Notes: generated from the letters alone by a model not told the origin. 64,000 nt of DNA from Bradyrhizobium tropiciagri (GCF_018130505.1 NZ_JAFCKH010000014.1:1-64000); one strand, 5' to 3'. Counted from the stretch's first letter, positions 1-9,685 are shown. A program made the numbers and translations.

Positions 1-607
<607 letters not shown>

Positions 608-2206
608 CTACTCCCACTCAATCGTCCCCGGCGGCTTGCTGGTCACGTCGTACACCACCCGGTTCACGCCCTTCACCTCGTTGATGATGCGCGTCGCGGT
701 CTCACCTAAGAACTTCATGTCGAACTGGTAGAAGTCCGCGGTCATGCCGTCGGTCGAGGTCACGGCGCGGAGGCCGACGACGTATTCGTAGGTGCGGCCG
801 TCGCCCATCACGCCGACGGTTTTCACCGGCAGCAGCACGGCGAAGGCCTGCCAGATTTCGTCGTAGAGGCCGTGCTTGCGGATCTGGTCGATGTAGACGG
901 CATCGGCATTGCGGAGGATGTCGAGCTTGTCGCGGGTGATGTCGCCGGGGCAGCGGATGGCGAGGCCCGGGCCCGGGAACGGGTGGCGGCCGACGAACAC
1001 TTCGGGCAGGCCGAGCTCGCGGCCGAGCACGCGCACCTCGTCCTTGAACAGTTCGCGCAGCGGTTCGACCAGCTTCATGTTCATGCGCGCAGGCAGGCCA
1101 CCGACATTGTGGTGCGACTTGATCGTGACCGACGGGCCGCCGGTGAAGGAGACGCTCTCGATCACGTCGGGATAGAGCGTGCCCTGCGCCAGGAACTCCG
1201 CGCCGCCGATCTTCTTGGCCTCGGCCTCGAACACGTCGATGAAGAGCCGGCCGATGGTCTTGCGCTTGGCTTCGGGATCGGTGACGCCTTCGAGCTCGCC
1301 CAGAAACTCTTTCGACGCGTCCACATGGACCAGCGGGATGTTGTAGTGGTTGCGGAACAGGTCGACGACGGTCCTGGCCTCGTCGAGCCGCAGCAGGCCG
1401 TGATCGACGAACACGCAGGTGAGCTGGTCGCCGATCGCCTCGTGGATCAGCACCGCCGCGACCGCAGAATCGACGCCGCCAGAGAGGCCGCAGATCACCT
1501 TGCCCTTGCCGACCTGGGCGCGGATCTTCTCGATCGCCTCCTCGCGGAAGGCGCGCATGGTCCAGTCGCCGGTGAGGCCGGCGATCTTGCGCACGAAATT
1601 GCGGATCAGCTTGGCGCCGTCGGGCGTGTGCACCACCTCGGGGTGGAACATCAGGCCGTAGTACTTGCGCTTCTCGTCCTGGATGATCGCGAACGGCGCA
1701 TTCGGCGATGTGCCGGCCACCGAGAAGCCGGGCGGCATCTTCGTGATGCGGTCGCCATGGCTCATCCAGACCTGGTGCTTCTCGCCAAAGCCCCAGACGC
1801 CGTCGAACAGCGCGCTCTCGGTCTTGACCTCGACATCGGCGCGGCCGAACTCGCGATGATGGCCGCCCTCGACCTGACCGCCGAGCTGGGCCGCCAGCGT
1901 CATCTGGCCGTAGCAGATGCCGAGCACGGGAACGCCGGACTCGAAGATCAGCTGCGGGGCGCGCGGCGAGCCGGTCTCGTGCACCGATTCCGGGCCGCCG
2001 GAGAGGATCACCGCCTTCGGCTTCATCTCGTTGAAGGCGGCCTCCGCCTTCTGAAACGGCACGATCTCGGAATAGACCCCCATCTCGCGGACGCGGCGGG
2101 CGATCAGTTGCGTCACCTGGCTGCCGAAATCGACAATCAGAATCTTGTCATGCGCCGAGGCCGCGGTGGGCGTCGACGGTTCGCGGGCTGTCTGCTGGGC
2201 TGTCAT
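608..2206 (-). CDS. guaA: GMP synthase (glutamine-hydrolysing)
   Basis: Converts XMP to GMP with ATP and glutamine in purine synthesis. The 532-residue product is the usual length. An N-terminal class I amidotransferase domain shows the nucleophile elbow GICYGQ and the partner site FHPEV. The ATP pyrophosphatase domain has the P-loop GLSGGVDSA, and the C-terminal dimerisation domain ends PPGTIEWE. The open frame extends 19 codons further upstream, but ATG 2204-2206 fits the family because only a short linker precedes the domain start [12 protein letters not shown]. The upstream part is proline/alanine rich and reads like non-coding DNA. guaB lies in the same window at 9700 but not in an operon with it. 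Confidence 0.95.
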   Translation of the reverse strand: MTAQQTAREPSTPTAASAHDKILIVDFGSQVTQLIARRVREMGVYSEIVPFQKAEAAFNEMKPKAVILSGGPESVHETGSPRAPQLIFESGVPVLGICYGQMTLAAQLGGQVEGGHHREFGRADVEVKTESALFDGVWGFGEKHQVWMSHGDRITKMPPGFSVAGTSPNAPFAIIQDEKRKYYGLMFHPEVVHTPDGAKLIRNFVRKIAGLTGDWTMRAFREEAIEKIRAQVGKGKVICGLSGGVDSAVAAVLIHEAIGDQLTCVFVDHGLLRLDEARTVVDLFRNHYNIPLVHVDASKEFLGELEGVTDPEAKRKTIGRLFIDVFEAEAKKIGGAEFLAQGTLYPDVIESVSFTGGPSVTIKSHHNVGGLPARMNMKLVEPLRELFKDEVRVLGRELGLPEVFVGRHPFPGPGLAIRCPGDITRDKLDILRNADAVYIDQIRKHGLYDEIWQAFAVLLPVKTVGVMGDGRTYEYVVGLRAVTSTDGMTADFYQFDMKFLGETATRIINEVKGVNRVVYDVTSKPPGTIEWE

Positions 2207-2344
2207 GGCAAGCAGATACGCGACGACGCCCGCCCCCGCAACCGCGCGTGGGGGCGCGCCCACATTCTTCTTTGGGCATGGACAAATCCATATTGGGTCA
2301 GTATTGTTGACCTAATTTGACCAAGTACGATTGCGGGAGGAAAC

Positions 2345-2716
2345 ATGCCGGATCATTTCGAACCGTCGCATCTCGCGACGCTCGGCCGCGGCTGGATCGC
2401 GGCCTGGAACTCGCACGACCTCGAGCGGGTGCTGACGCTCTATGCCGAGGACGCCGAGATGACCTCGGACCGGATCCCCGCGCTCGGCTTCGGCGCGAGC
2501 GGCACGGTGCGCGGCAAGGACGCCCTGCGCGCCTATTGGGGCACTGCGCTCGCGAAACTGCCCGATCTGCATTTCGAGCTGATCGAGCTGTTCGTCTCGC
2601 CGGACAGCGTGGCGGTGCTCTATCGGAACGAGCGCGGCAAGCGAATCTGCGAATATCTGCGGCTGGATGCGGCGGGGAAGATCAGGCAGGGTTCGGCGAA
2701 CCATCCGGTGGTGTGA
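2345..2716 (+). CDS. SnoaL/NTF2-like domain protein
   Basis: A 123-residue cytosolic protein with the alpha+beta barrel pattern of SnoaL-like proteins: an N-terminal helix with WIAAWNSHDLERVLTLY, then DAEMTSD, a GKDALRAYW segment and the strands of the cone. Substrate unknown; the family includes polyketide cyclases, ketosteroid isomerases and many uncharacterised members. A clear GGAGG precedes the ATG by 4 bases. It is divergent from guaA, with 138 bp between starts. Another SnoaL-like protein of similar layout lies at 50409-50750. Confidence 0.75.
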   Translation: MPDHFEPSHLATLGRGWIAAWNSHDLERVLTLYAEDAEMTSDRIPALGFGASGTVRGKDALRAYWGTALAKLPDLHFELIELFVSPDSVAVLYRNERGKRICEYLRLDAAGKIRQGSANHPVV

Positions 2717-2729
2717 GCACGGTGGAATC

Positions 2730-2815
2730 GTAGGATGGGTGGAGCGCAGCGATACCCATCATTCGATCGTGCGGCGGCACCGTTGATGGGTATCGCTGCG
2801 CTCCACCCATCCTAC
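2730..2815. repeat. Intergenic palindrome, family A copy 1
   Basis: Long inverted repeat with arms GTAGGATGGGTGGAGCG... and its reverse complement ending CCTAC, spaced by a short variable loop. Near-identical elements occur at 26745-26826 and 27940-28025. Transcribed, it would fold into a hairpin of roughly 35 bp. Confidence 0.9.
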
Positions 2816-2835
2816 GCAGAGCAAGGACCTGCCGC

Positions 2836-3168
2836 ATGAAAATCCCGACCCTGCCCTTCACCGTCACCGACTGGAGCCGGCTCGCGCCGACAGTGCATCC
2901 GGGAGAGACCGGCGAGGCGCTATGGCGCACGCTCGATGTAGGCGACCTGCGGGTGCGGATAGTGGAATATTCGCCGGGCTATCTCGCCGACCACTGGTGC
3001 GATCGCGGCCACGTGCTGTTTGTCGTCAAGGGCGAGCTCGATACCGAGCTGCGCGACGGACGCCGCTTCACGCTGAAGGAAGGCATGAGCTACCAGGTGT
3101 CGGATTTCGGCGACGCCGCGCACCGCTCGTCGACCGCGATGGGGGCGACGTTGTTCATTGTGGATTGA
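2836..3168 (+). CDS. Small cupin-fold protein (DHCW-motif type)
   Basis: A 110-residue single-domain protein. The centre carries YSPGYLADHWCDRGHVLFVVKGEL, a cupin-like first motif with His, Cys and a second His, followed by LKEGMSYQVSDFG in the position of the second cupin motif. This matches small cupins named for an Asp-His-Cys-Trp signature; the biochemical role is unknown. The start ATG follows a palindromic repeat and lacks a strong ribosome site. Codon use looks native. Confidence 0.7.
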   Translation: MKIPTLPFTVTDWSRLAPTVHPGETGEALWRTLDVGDLRVRIVEYSPGYLADHWCDRGHVLFVVKGELDTELRDGRRFTLKEGMSYQVSDFGDAAHRSSTAMGATLFIVD

Positions 3169-3174
3169 CAACCC

Positions 3175-3255
3175 GTAGGGTGGGCAAAGCGAAGCGTGCC
3201 TACCTTCGCGAGCACGCCACTTGATGGTGGGCACGCTTCGCTTTGCCCACCCTAC
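3175..3255. repeat. Intergenic palindrome, family B copy 1
   Basis: Inverted repeat beginning GTAGGGTGGGCAAAGCG and ending CTTTGCCCACCCTAC. A second copy lies at 5078-5163. Related in outline, but not in sequence, to family A. Confidence 0.9.
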
Positions 3256-3266
3256 GCAGCGAGCGC

Positions 3267-3716
3267 TCACCGCTTGCGCGCAACCTTCTTCACGCTGGTA
3301 TCCGACCACGCCAGCGGCTTGCCGGCCTTCGACGGCAGCACCAGCCGGCCGACCCGCTCGCCTTGCGCATCGACCAGCACCGAATGCGGCTCACCGCGCA
3401 CGAACAAATTCGCCTCGCCCCATTGCCGCAGGCTGACCACGACGGGAAACAGCTCGCGCCCCCGCTTCGTCAGCACATAGTCCTGATAGGCGCTGCCGTC
3501 GGAGGCGGCGACCTGCTCGAGCACGCCCAGTTCGACCAGCTTTCGCAGCCGTGCGGTCAGCATGCCCTTGGCGATGCCGAGATTCTCCTGGAAATCACCG
3601 AACCTCCGCAGTCCGTCGAACGCGTCGCGCACGATCAGCAGCGACCACCAGTCGCCGATCGCATCCAGCGCGCGCGCCACCGGACAATCTGCCTTGGCGA
3701 ATCCAGTCCGCTTCAT
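3267..3716 (-). CDS. HxlR-family winged-helix transcriptional regulator
   Basis: A 149-residue protein with the HxlR signature: an N-terminal Cys in DCPVARALDAIGDWWSLLIVRDAF, then RRFGDFQENLGIAKGMLTARLRKLVELGVLEQ as the winged helix-turn-helix. HxlR proteins often sense reactive aldehydes, quinones or oxidants through the N-terminal cysteine; sensing is inferred here. The ATG at 3714-3716 has GGAAGG upstream. A longer frame to 3785 would run through the probable operators and is unlikely. It is divergent from the MFS exporter at 3831, which it probably controls along with itself. Confidence 0.9.
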   Translation of the reverse strand: MKRTGFAKADCPVARALDAIGDWWSLLIVRDAFDGLRRFGDFQENLGIAKGMLTARLRKLVELGVLEQVAASDGSAYQDYVLTKRGRELFPVVVSLRQWGEANLFVRGEPHSVLVDAQGERVGRLVLPSKAGKPLAWSDTSVKKVARKR

Positions 3717-3746
3717 CGCCACGTTCCCTTCCCGATCACGATTTCG

Positions 3747-3806
3747 AACTGGTCTCAAAATAGGACTAGACAGCGCGCGATGCAACTGGTCTCATTATAA
3801 GACCAG
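3747..3806. promoter_or_regulatory. Paired operators for the HxlR regulator
   Basis: Two direct copies of AACTGGTCTCA begin at 3747 and 3784, 37 bp apart. Each continues into a dyad: the second is a near-perfect palindrome CTGGTCT-N7-AGACCAG (3786-3806), the first a weaker version (GGTCT...GGAC, through 3769). They fill the only divergent promoter region of the regulator and the exporter and are AT-richer than the surroundings. Assignment as the HxlR binding sites is inferred. Confidence 0.7.
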
Positions 3807-3830
3807 ATTGGACGTGCAGTGGAGACGATC

Positions 3831-5081
3831 ATGACGAAGCAGGACGCAGCGACGGCCCACCCCGCGGCCACGGTCGAAACGCCGGCACGCGGGCTTTCAC
3901 CGGCCACCGCCCTGCTGTTCGCGGCCGCCTGCGGACTCAGCGTCGCCAACATCTATTTCGCGCAACCGCTGCTCGATGCGATGGCGCAGGATCTCGGCAT
4001 CGCGCCCGCCGCCGTCGGCATCGTGGTGACGCTGACCCAGGTCGGTTACGCCTTCGGGCTGATGCTGATCGTGCCGCTCGGCGATCTCTGGGACCGCCGC
4101 CGTCTCGTGGTCGGACAGACCGTGCTGTCGGCCGCGGCGCTGGTGATCGTCGGCACGGCGTCGAACGCGGCGGTGCTGCTGGCCGGCATGGTGCTGGTCG
4201 GGCTGCTCGCCGTGGTGGTTCAGGTGCTGGTCGCCTATGCCGCGACGCTGGCGGCGCCGAGCGAGCGCGGCCGCGCCATCGGCACGGTCACCAGCGGCGT
4301 CGTCACCGGCATCCTGCTGGCGCGTTTCGTCTCCGGCACGCTGGCCGATATCGGCGGCTGGCGCACCGTCTATCTGGCATCTTCAGTGCTGATGCTGCTG
4401 ATGGCGGTCCTGCTCGCGCGCGTGCTGCCGCGGAATCAGTCAAAGACAATGGCCGGATCGTCCTATCTCGGCCTGCTGCGCTCGACCGCCGCGCTGTTCG
4501 CGCAGGAGCCGGTGCTGCGCGAGCGCGCGCTGTTCGCGCTCCTGATCTTCGCCAATCTCAATGTGTTCTGGACCTCGATCGTGCTGCCGCTGGCGGCGCA
4601 GCCGTTCTCGCTCTCGCACACCGCGATCGGACTGCTCGGGATCGCCGGCGTCGCCGGGGCGCTGGCGGCGCGCAATACCGGCCGGCTCGCCGACCGCGGC
4701 TGGGCGCAGCGCACCACCGGCCTGTCGCTGCTGTTGATGCTCGCAGCCTGGGCGCCGATCGCCTGCCTGCATCAGTCGCTGTGGCTGCTGCTCGCCGGCG
4801 TGCTGATGCTGGATTTCTCGCTGCAGGCGGTGCACGTCACCAACCAGAGCCTGATCGTCGCCGCGCGGCCCGATGCATCGAGCCGACTGATCGGCGGCTA
4901 CATGGTGTTCTATTCGATCGGCAGCGCGCTGGGCGCGATCAGTTCGACAATGGTGTACGCGATGGCGGGGTGGACCGGCGTCTGCATGCTCGGCGCGGGC
5001 ATCAGCGCCGCGGCGCTATTGGTGTGGATCATGACGGTGAGTCGGATGCCCGCGGCGCAAAGTGCTTGCGCGGCGCCGTAG
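3831..5081 (+). CDS. MFS transporter (DHA1-type drug/metabolite exporter)
   Basis: A 416-residue inner-membrane protein with 12 predicted helices. The first helix region reads LLFAAACGLSVANIYFAQPLLDAMA, and loop 2-3 carries PLGDLWDRRRLV in the place of MFS motif A. Helix 5 shows GTVTSGVVTGILL, an antiporter-type motif C. The family exports small toxic compounds by proton antiport; substrate unknown. The start ATG follows GGAG at 3821; a GTG four codons upstream would place the ribosome site inside the gene. The TAG stop lies inside the next palindrome. Divergent HxlR control suggests induction by a reactive or toxic compound. Confidence 0.85.
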   Translation: MTKQDAATAHPAATVETPARGLSPATALLFAAACGLSVANIYFAQPLLDAMAQDLGIAPAAVGIVVTLTQVGYAFGLMLIVPLGDLWDRRRLVVGQTVLSAAALVIVGTASNAAVLLAGMVLVGLLAVVVQVLVAYAATLAAPSERGRAIGTVTSGVVTGILLARFVSGTLADIGGWRTVYLASSVLMLLMAVLLARVLPRNQSKTMAGSSYLGLLRSTAALFAQEPVLRERALFALLIFANLNVFWTSIVLPLAAQPFSLSHTAIGLLGIAGVAGALAARNTGRLADRGWAQRTTGLSLLLMLAAWAPIACLHQSLWLLLAGVLMLDFSLQAVHVTNQSLIVAARPDASSRLIGGYMVFYSIGSALGAISSTMVYAMAGWTGVCMLGAGISAAALLVWIMTVSRMPAAQSACAAP

Positions 5082-5163
5082 GGTGGGCAAAGCGCAGCGT
5101 GCCCACCATTCTCGCACTGCGCGTGATGGTGGGCACGTCGCTACACTCCTTTGCCCACCCTAC
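5078..5163. repeat. Intergenic palindrome, family B copy 2
   Basis: Same arms as the copy at 3175. The opening GTAG of the element contains the TAG stop codon (5079-5081) of the MFS gene, so the repeat begins exactly at that gene's end and closes 4 bp before the rsmB stop. Confidence 0.9.
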
Positions 5164-5167
5164 GCGG

Positions 5168-6466
5168 CTACGCCTTCTTCAGAACTGACACAAAGAATCC
5201 GTCCGTGCCCGTTCGTCGCGGCGTCATCAGCCAGCCCTCCTCCGACTGCAGCGCTGCCGCGGCAAAATCCTCGGCCTTGTCCCACAGCACACTCGCCGTC
5301 TGCTCCGGCGGCTGCACGGAAAATTCCGGATGCTGCGCAACAAACGCGCGCACCTGCGCGCCGTTCTCCTCCGCCAGCACCGAGCAGGTGATGTAGGCGA
5401 TCCGGCCGCCCGCCTTCACCAGCGGCACGGCACGCGCCAGCACCTCGGCCTGGTCCTTCAGCCGCACCTCGAGCGCGCCGGGGCGCATGCGCCACTTGGC
5501 ATCGGGGTTGCGGCGCCAGGTGCCGGTGCCGGTGCAGGGCGCGTCGATCAGCACGAGGTCGGCGGAAGCCTTGATGTCGGACAGCACGTCCGCCTCGCCG
5601 CGCGGCGTGCGCACATCGCAATTGTGCACGCCGGCGCGCGACAGCCGCTCATGGATCGGCGCGAGCTGGCGCTTGTCGTGATCCGTCGCGATGAGCCGGC
5701 CCTTGCCGCCCATCTGGGCCGCGAGCGCCAGCGTCTTGCCGCCGGCGCCGGCGCAGAGATCGATCACCTGCTCGCCGGGTTTTGCCGCCGCCAGCAGCGC
5801 GGCGAGCTGCGAGCCCTCGTCCTGCACCTCGATCGCGCCCTTGATGAAATCTTCCTCGGAATGGATGCCGGGGTTGCGCGCGTCGGCGCCGAGCTCGATG
5901 CGCAGGCCGAGCGGCGACCACGGCGTCTCCTTCGCTCCGAGATGCGACAGCCGCGGCAGGATCTTCTCGCGCTTGCCCTTCAGCGTGTTGACGCGCAGAT
6001 CGAGCGGCGCGCGGCTCGCCATCGCGGTCGCCTCCGCGGCGCGATCCTCCCCGAACACGTTTGCCAGGTAAGGATCGAGCCACTCCGGATAGTCGCCCGC
6101 GACATGCGCCGGCGCGCCATCCAGCGACCGCGAAGTCAGCGCGGCCTCCTCCACCGCGGTCAGCGGCTCCGGCGCAAAGCGGCTGCCGTCGCACAGCGCC
6201 GCGATGGTGGCGAGGTCCATGCCGCGCTCCAGCTTGAGCATGCCGAGCACCCGCGCGCGGGCACTGTCGCCGTCCATCAGATACGCCGCGGAGGATTGCC
6301 GGCGCAGCACGTCCCAGATCAGGCCCGAGATCGCGGCACGGTCGCCCGAGCCGGCATAGCGGTGCGCGGTGCCCCATTCCTTCAGCGCCTTGGCGGCGGG
6401 AACGCGCTGTGAATCGATGGTAGCGATCAGCTCGATCGCGGCGGAAAGCCGGGCAGCGGGAGTCAT
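5168..6466 (-). CDS. rsmB: 16S rRNA (cytosine-C5) methyltransferase, RsmB/NOP2 family
   Basis: A 432-residue enzyme of normal length. An N-terminal NusB-like helical domain (about 1-140) is followed by the SAM-dependent methyltransferase fold: motif I DLCAGAGGKT, motif IV DAPCTGTGTWRRNPD with one catalytic cysteine, and motif VI YITCSVLAEEN with the second. It methylates a cytosine (C967 in E. coli numbering) of 16S rRNA, probably before subunit assembly. The ATG at 6464-6466 gives the family start MTPAARLSAAIELI. The MAPEG gene on the same strand ends 24 bp upstream of it, so the two may be co-transcribed. Confidence 0.9.
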   Translation of the reverse strand: MTPAARLSAAIELIATIDSQRVPAAKALKEWGTAHRYAGSGDRAAISGLIWDVLRRQSSAAYLMDGDSARARVLGMLKLERGMDLATIAALCDGSRFAPEPLTAVEEAALTSRSLDGAPAHVAGDYPEWLDPYLANVFGEDRAAEATAMASRAPLDLRVNTLKGKREKILPRLSHLGAKETPWSPLGLRIELGADARNPGIHSEEDFIKGAIEVQDEGSQLAALLAAAKPGEQVIDLCAGAGGKTLALAAQMGGKGRLIATDHDKRQLAPIHERLSRAGVHNCDVRTPRGEADVLSDIKASADLVLIDAPCTGTGTWRRNPDAKWRMRPGALEVRLKDQAEVLARAVPLVKAGGRIAYITCSVLAEENGAQVRAFVAQHPEFSVQPPEQTASVLWDKAEDFAAAALQSEEGWLMTPRRTGTDGFFVSVLKKA

Positions 6467-6490
6467 GGATCTCTTTCGGTTCGAGGCGCG

Positions 6491-6913
6491 TCAGATCACC
6501 AGCAGGATCCGGAGCGCGAAATACAGCCACATCACGAGGACGACGATGGCGCCGGCAAACCAGGCGAGCGACCGCGGCCGCACGTCATTGGAGGTGACGA
6601 AGATGCCGGCATGGGCGAAACGCGTCACCACGAACACCCAGGACAGCAGCACGATGACCAGATCGGCATGGCGCAGCGGCAGCGCAATGGCAATCAGGAT
6701 GTAGAACAGCACCGGGATTTCGAACTGATTGGCGAAGCTGTTGCCGAACTGGGTGGCTTTGACCGGCCAGTTCGGCTGGCGCAGCGCGATGTCCCGCATC
6801 TTGGTCTCACCGCTGGTGAGGGCCCGCGTGCGTGTCGTCGCCATGCCGAACAACAGCGCGAAGGTGAGCCCGATCTGGATGAAGACCGGCAGTAAAACCA
6901 TTTGAACAGACAT
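6491..6913 (-). CDS. MAPEG-family membrane protein
   Basis: A 140-residue protein with four hydrophobic helices. The MAPEG pattern is visible in the RQPNWPVKATQFGNSFANQFEIPVLFY region, where the conserved FxNxxEx-type helix sits, and in RFAHAGIFVTSNDV. Eukaryotic and bacterial relatives include microsomal glutathione transferases and leukotriene synthases; the bacterial substrate is unknown. GGGAG lies just upstream of the ATG. It lies 24 bp upstream of rsmB on the same strand. Confidence 0.85.
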   Translation of the reverse strand: MSVQMVLLPVFIQIGLTFALLFGMATTRTRALTSGETKMRDIALRQPNWPVKATQFGNSFANQFEIPVLFYILIAIALPLRHADLVIVLLSWVFVVTRFAHAGIFVTSNDVRPRSLAWFAGAIVVLVMWLYFALRILLVI

Positions 6914-7093
6914 AAGAATCTCCCTCAGCCTGCGGAGCCCTGACGCCTCTTAGCCGCCGCATCGGCCGCTGACAATGAAGGGCCCGCGGCAGCCGGCCGA
7001 ACCGGCACCTGAGCCCGGATCGTCAACTCCCGGGAATGACGGCGGTTTCAGCCCCTGCGGTCGCGGGCATCGAAGGTGCGGATTCGAACAGGA

Positions 7094-7141
7094 CATCAAA
7101 CAATGCATCAAACAGAGCATCGAATAAGTCATTGAAATCGT
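7094..7141. repeat. Four degenerate 12-bp tandem units
   Basis: Units CATCAAACAATG, CATCAAACAGAG, CATCGAATAAGT and CATTGAAATCGT follow each other without gaps, ending 52 bp before the phosphoesterase start. They form an AT-rich patch in a GC-rich gap, so they may lie in its promoter or be a regulator binding array. No function is shown. Confidence 0.6.
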
Positions 7142-7192
7142 CATCGTTCCGACTTCGCGCGGACCTACCATCGCGGCGAAAGGATCGATGCC

Positions 7193-8032
7193 ATGTCCCA
7201 GTTTCGCCTGACCCAGATCTCCGACACCCACCTCGCCCGCCGCCTCAAGCTGCTGATCGACAACTTTCACTGCGTCAGCGAGCACATCGATGCGACGCGG
7301 CCCGATCTCGTGCTCAACACTGGCGACGTCGCTTTCGACGGGCCGACCAGCCGCGACGATCTGGCGTTCGCCGCCGAGCTGCACCGCGCGCTGCCGGTCG
7401 ACTGCCGCTATCTGCCGGGCAATCACGACATCGGCGACAATCCCACCGCGGTCGGTCCGGTGCCGACGCAACTGCCGACCGAAGCCACCTGCGGCGCCTT
7501 CACTTCAGTGTTCGGCGCGGACCGTTGGCAGTTCGAGGCCGCCGGCTGGTGCTTCATCGGCCTCAACTCGCTGATCATGAACACCGGCCTCGACAGCGAG
7601 GCCGCGCAGTTCGACTGGCTCGCGGCGCAACTCGACAAGGCCGGCGGCAAGCCGGTCGCGCTGTTCCTGCACAAGCCGCTTTATCTCGACCTGCCCACCG
7701 ATCCCGAAAAACCCGAGACCGCGATCCGCTTCGTGCCGCAGCCGGCGCGGCAGCGCCTGATCGAGATGTTCGGCAAGGTCGATCTGCGGCTGGTCGGCAG
7801 CGGCCACGTGCACCAGCGCCGCGACTACACGTTCGGCCATGTCCGGCAGATCTGGGCGCCCTCGGCCGGCTTCGTCATCTCCGACGCACGACAGGAGCGG
7901 ATCGGCATCAAGGAGACCGGCCTCGTCGAATACCGCTTCCAGCCCGACAGTTTCGAAGTGCGTCACGTCAGGGCCAAGGGCCAGGCCGATGTCGACCTCG
8001 ACGTGCTGCTCGGCAAGGCGCCGTCGGCTTGA
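7193..8032 (+). CDS. Calcineurin-like metallophosphoesterase (cyclic-nucleotide phosphodiesterase type)
   Basis: A 279-residue cytosolic enzyme with all metal-binding motifs of class III phosphodiesterases: ISDTHL, NTGDVAFDG, GNHD, then LFLHKPL and GSGHVHQRRD. These bind a two-metal centre that hydrolyses phosphodiesters such as 3',5'-cyclic nucleotides or glycerophosphodiesters; the substrate cannot be told from sequence. AAAGGA precedes the ATG at a good distance. It stands alone, convergent with the small gene at 8040. Confidence 0.85.
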   Translation: MSQFRLTQISDTHLARRLKLLIDNFHCVSEHIDATRPDLVLNTGDVAFDGPTSRDDLAFAAELHRALPVDCRYLPGNHDIGDNPTAVGPVPTQLPTEATCGAFTSVFGADRWQFEAAGWCFIGLNSLIMNTGLDSEAAQFDWLAAQLDKAGGKPVALFLHKPLYLDLPTDPEKPETAIRFVPQPARQRLIEMFGKVDLRLVGSGHVHQRRDYTFGHVRQIWAPSAGFVISDARQERIGIKETGLVEYRFQPDSFEVRHVRAKGQADVDLDVLLGKAPSA

Positions 8033-8039
8033 GCTGATC

Positions 8040-8327
8040 TCAGATCTGCGCGGCGTCCTTCAGGTCGCGCTTGATGACCGTGAGCAGCGCCTGCAGCGAG
8101 TCCTGGTCGGGCTGCCGAGCGCCCGGCTCCGGCCGCGCGGGAGGCGCAGACGGCCTGAAGGCGGCGCGAACGGCAGGAGGGCGGACCGGGCGAACCGGTA
8201 CTGGGTCGGGCTCGTCCTCGACGAAATCGCCGTGAAGCACGTCGTCACGGCGGCCCATGGCGAACATCGTCGCCCAATAACCAACGGCCAGCAGGATGAC
8301 CCCTAAAACAATCAACTCAAAAATCAT
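8040..8327 (-). CDS. Small membrane-anchored protein, function unknown
   Basis: A 95-residue protein with one N-terminal membrane helix (MIFELIVLGVILLAVGYWATMFAMG), an acidic stretch, then a proline/arginine-rich linker of about 35 residues and a short amphipathic C-terminus (LQALLTVIKRDLKDAAQI). The ATG at 8325-8327 gives a membrane helix at the very N-terminus, preceded by AGGTG; a start 11 codons further up is possible. It looks like an orphan single-pass protein with a cytoplasmic tail. Confidence 0.6.
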   Translation of the reverse strand: MIFELIVLGVILLAVGYWATMFAMGRRDDVLHGDFVEDEPDPVPVRPVRPPAVRAAFRPSAPPARPEPGARQPDQDSLQALLTVIKRDLKDAAQI

Positions 8328-8468
8328 GGCTACACCTGAAATATAGCCATATTGATTCAATTCCTAAGGGCGCCGGTCAAGCAAATGGGGGCAAAAATGC
8401 CCCCAATACCCCCGGTTGTGGCGCTTTTGATACGCTCCTGCGCGCAATGCGACCTGAAAGGCCCTCGC

Positions 8469-9491
8469 CTAGGCCTTGTCCGGCCCGACCCGGACCAGCT
8501 GCTTGCCGAAATTGGCGCCCTTGAGCAGGCCCATGAAGGCCTCCGGCGCGCTGTCCAGCCCCTCGGTCACGAACTCCTTGTACTTGACCTTGCCCTCGCG
8601 CACCCACTGCGACATGTCGCGCAGGAAGTCGCCGTGCATGGCGGCAAAGTCGCTGACGATGAAGCCGCGGAAGGTCAGCCGCTTGGTCAGGATCGCGAAC
8701 ATGATCGTGGAGGCCCATTTCGGTGCCCTCGCTTCCCTGTCGTTGTAATGCGCAATCAGGCCGCACACCGGCACGCGCGCGAAAGCGTTGAGCTGCGGAT
8801 AGACCGCCTCGAACACGGGACCACCGACATTCTCGAAATAGACGTCGATGCCCTTCGGGCAAGCCTCCTTCAGATTGGCAGCCAAATCCGGATCGCGATG
8901 ATCCAGGCAAGCATCGAAACCGAGCTCATTCTTCACATAGTCGCATTTGTCCTTGCCACCGGCGATGCCGACCGCACGCGCGCCCTTGATCTTTGCGATC
9001 TGGCCGACCGCCGATCCGACCGCGCCGGACGCGCCGGCAACGACCACGGTCTCGCCCGGCTTCGGCTTGCCGATCTCGAGCAGGCCCGTATAGGCGGTCA
9101 TGCCGGGCATGCCGAGCACACCGACCGCCGTGGAGATCGGCGCGATCTTCGGATCGATCTTGGCGAGGCCCTGTCCGTTGGACAGCGCATGCGTCTGCCA
9201 GCCCGCGCGCGACAGCACGATGTCGCCCTTTGCAAAGCCCGGGTTGTTCGAGGCGATCACCTCGCTGACGGTGCCCGCCTCCATGACGCCGCCGACCGGG
9301 ACCGGCGCGGCGTAGGACGGACCATCATTCATGCGGCCGCGCATATAGGGATCGAGCGACAGCCAGATGGTGCGCAGCAGCACCTCGCCCGCGCCGGGTG
9401 TCGGCGGCGTGTAGTCCTCGAGGCGGAAATTGGCGGCGGTGGGCTCACCCTGCGGGCGTGCGGCGAGAACGATGCGCTTTCCTTGGGACAT
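8469..9491 (-). CDS. NADP-dependent oxidoreductase, CurA/leukotriene-B4 dehydrogenase type
   Basis: A 340-residue medium-chain dehydrogenase/reductase without zinc ligands. LSLDPYMRGRM marks the N-terminal catalytic domain, GMPGMTAYTGLLEIGKPKPGETV the linker, and GASGAVGSAVGQIA the nucleotide-binding loop. FENVGGPVFEAV is the characteristic family motif. Relatives reduce enone double bonds with NADPH, as E. coli CurA does with curcumin. The ATG at 9489-9491 follows GAGGAAA. It is downstream of a 200-bp gap from guaB. Confidence 0.85.
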   Translation of the reverse strand: MSQGKRIVLAARPQGEPTAANFRLEDYTPPTPGAGEVLLRTIWLSLDPYMRGRMNDGPSYAAPVPVGGVMEAGTVSEVIASNNPGFAKGDIVLSRAGWQTHALSNGQGLAKIDPKIAPISTAVGVLGMPGMTAYTGLLEIGKPKPGETVVVAGASGAVGSAVGQIAKIKGARAVGIAGGKDKCDYVKNELGFDACLDHRDPDLAANLKEACPKGIDVYFENVGGPVFEAVYPQLNAFARVPVCGLIAHYNDREARAPKWASTIMFAILTKRLTFRGFIVSDFAAMHGDFLRDMSQWVREGKVKYKEFVTEGLDSAPEAFMGLLKGANFGKQLVRVGPDKA

Positions 9492-9650
9492 ACGGTTTCC
9501 TCTTTGGATGATTGGTTCGTGGCGGAAACGTAGGCATGCAATCCGCCTCCCCGCAAGGGAGACGGATTTGCTCTTTCAGGCGCGCGGGTGTTTGAAATTC
9601 TGTTTGAAATGATGGCCGTCATGGCGCGATACGATACGTCAGCATCACGC

Positions 9651-9685
9651 CGTCATTCCGGGGCGCGAAACGAACCCGGAATGAC
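9651..9685. repeat. Short intergenic palindrome, family F copy 1
   Basis: CGTCATTCCGGG and CCCGGAATGACG form a 12-bp stem around a short loop, 15 bp downstream of the guaB stop. It may act as a guaB transcription end. A longer relative lies at 29284-29356. Confidence 0.8.

Noticed and set aside
872-2320. 482-codon plus-strand open frame
   Set aside because: Antisense of guaA, which is fully supported by its motifs.
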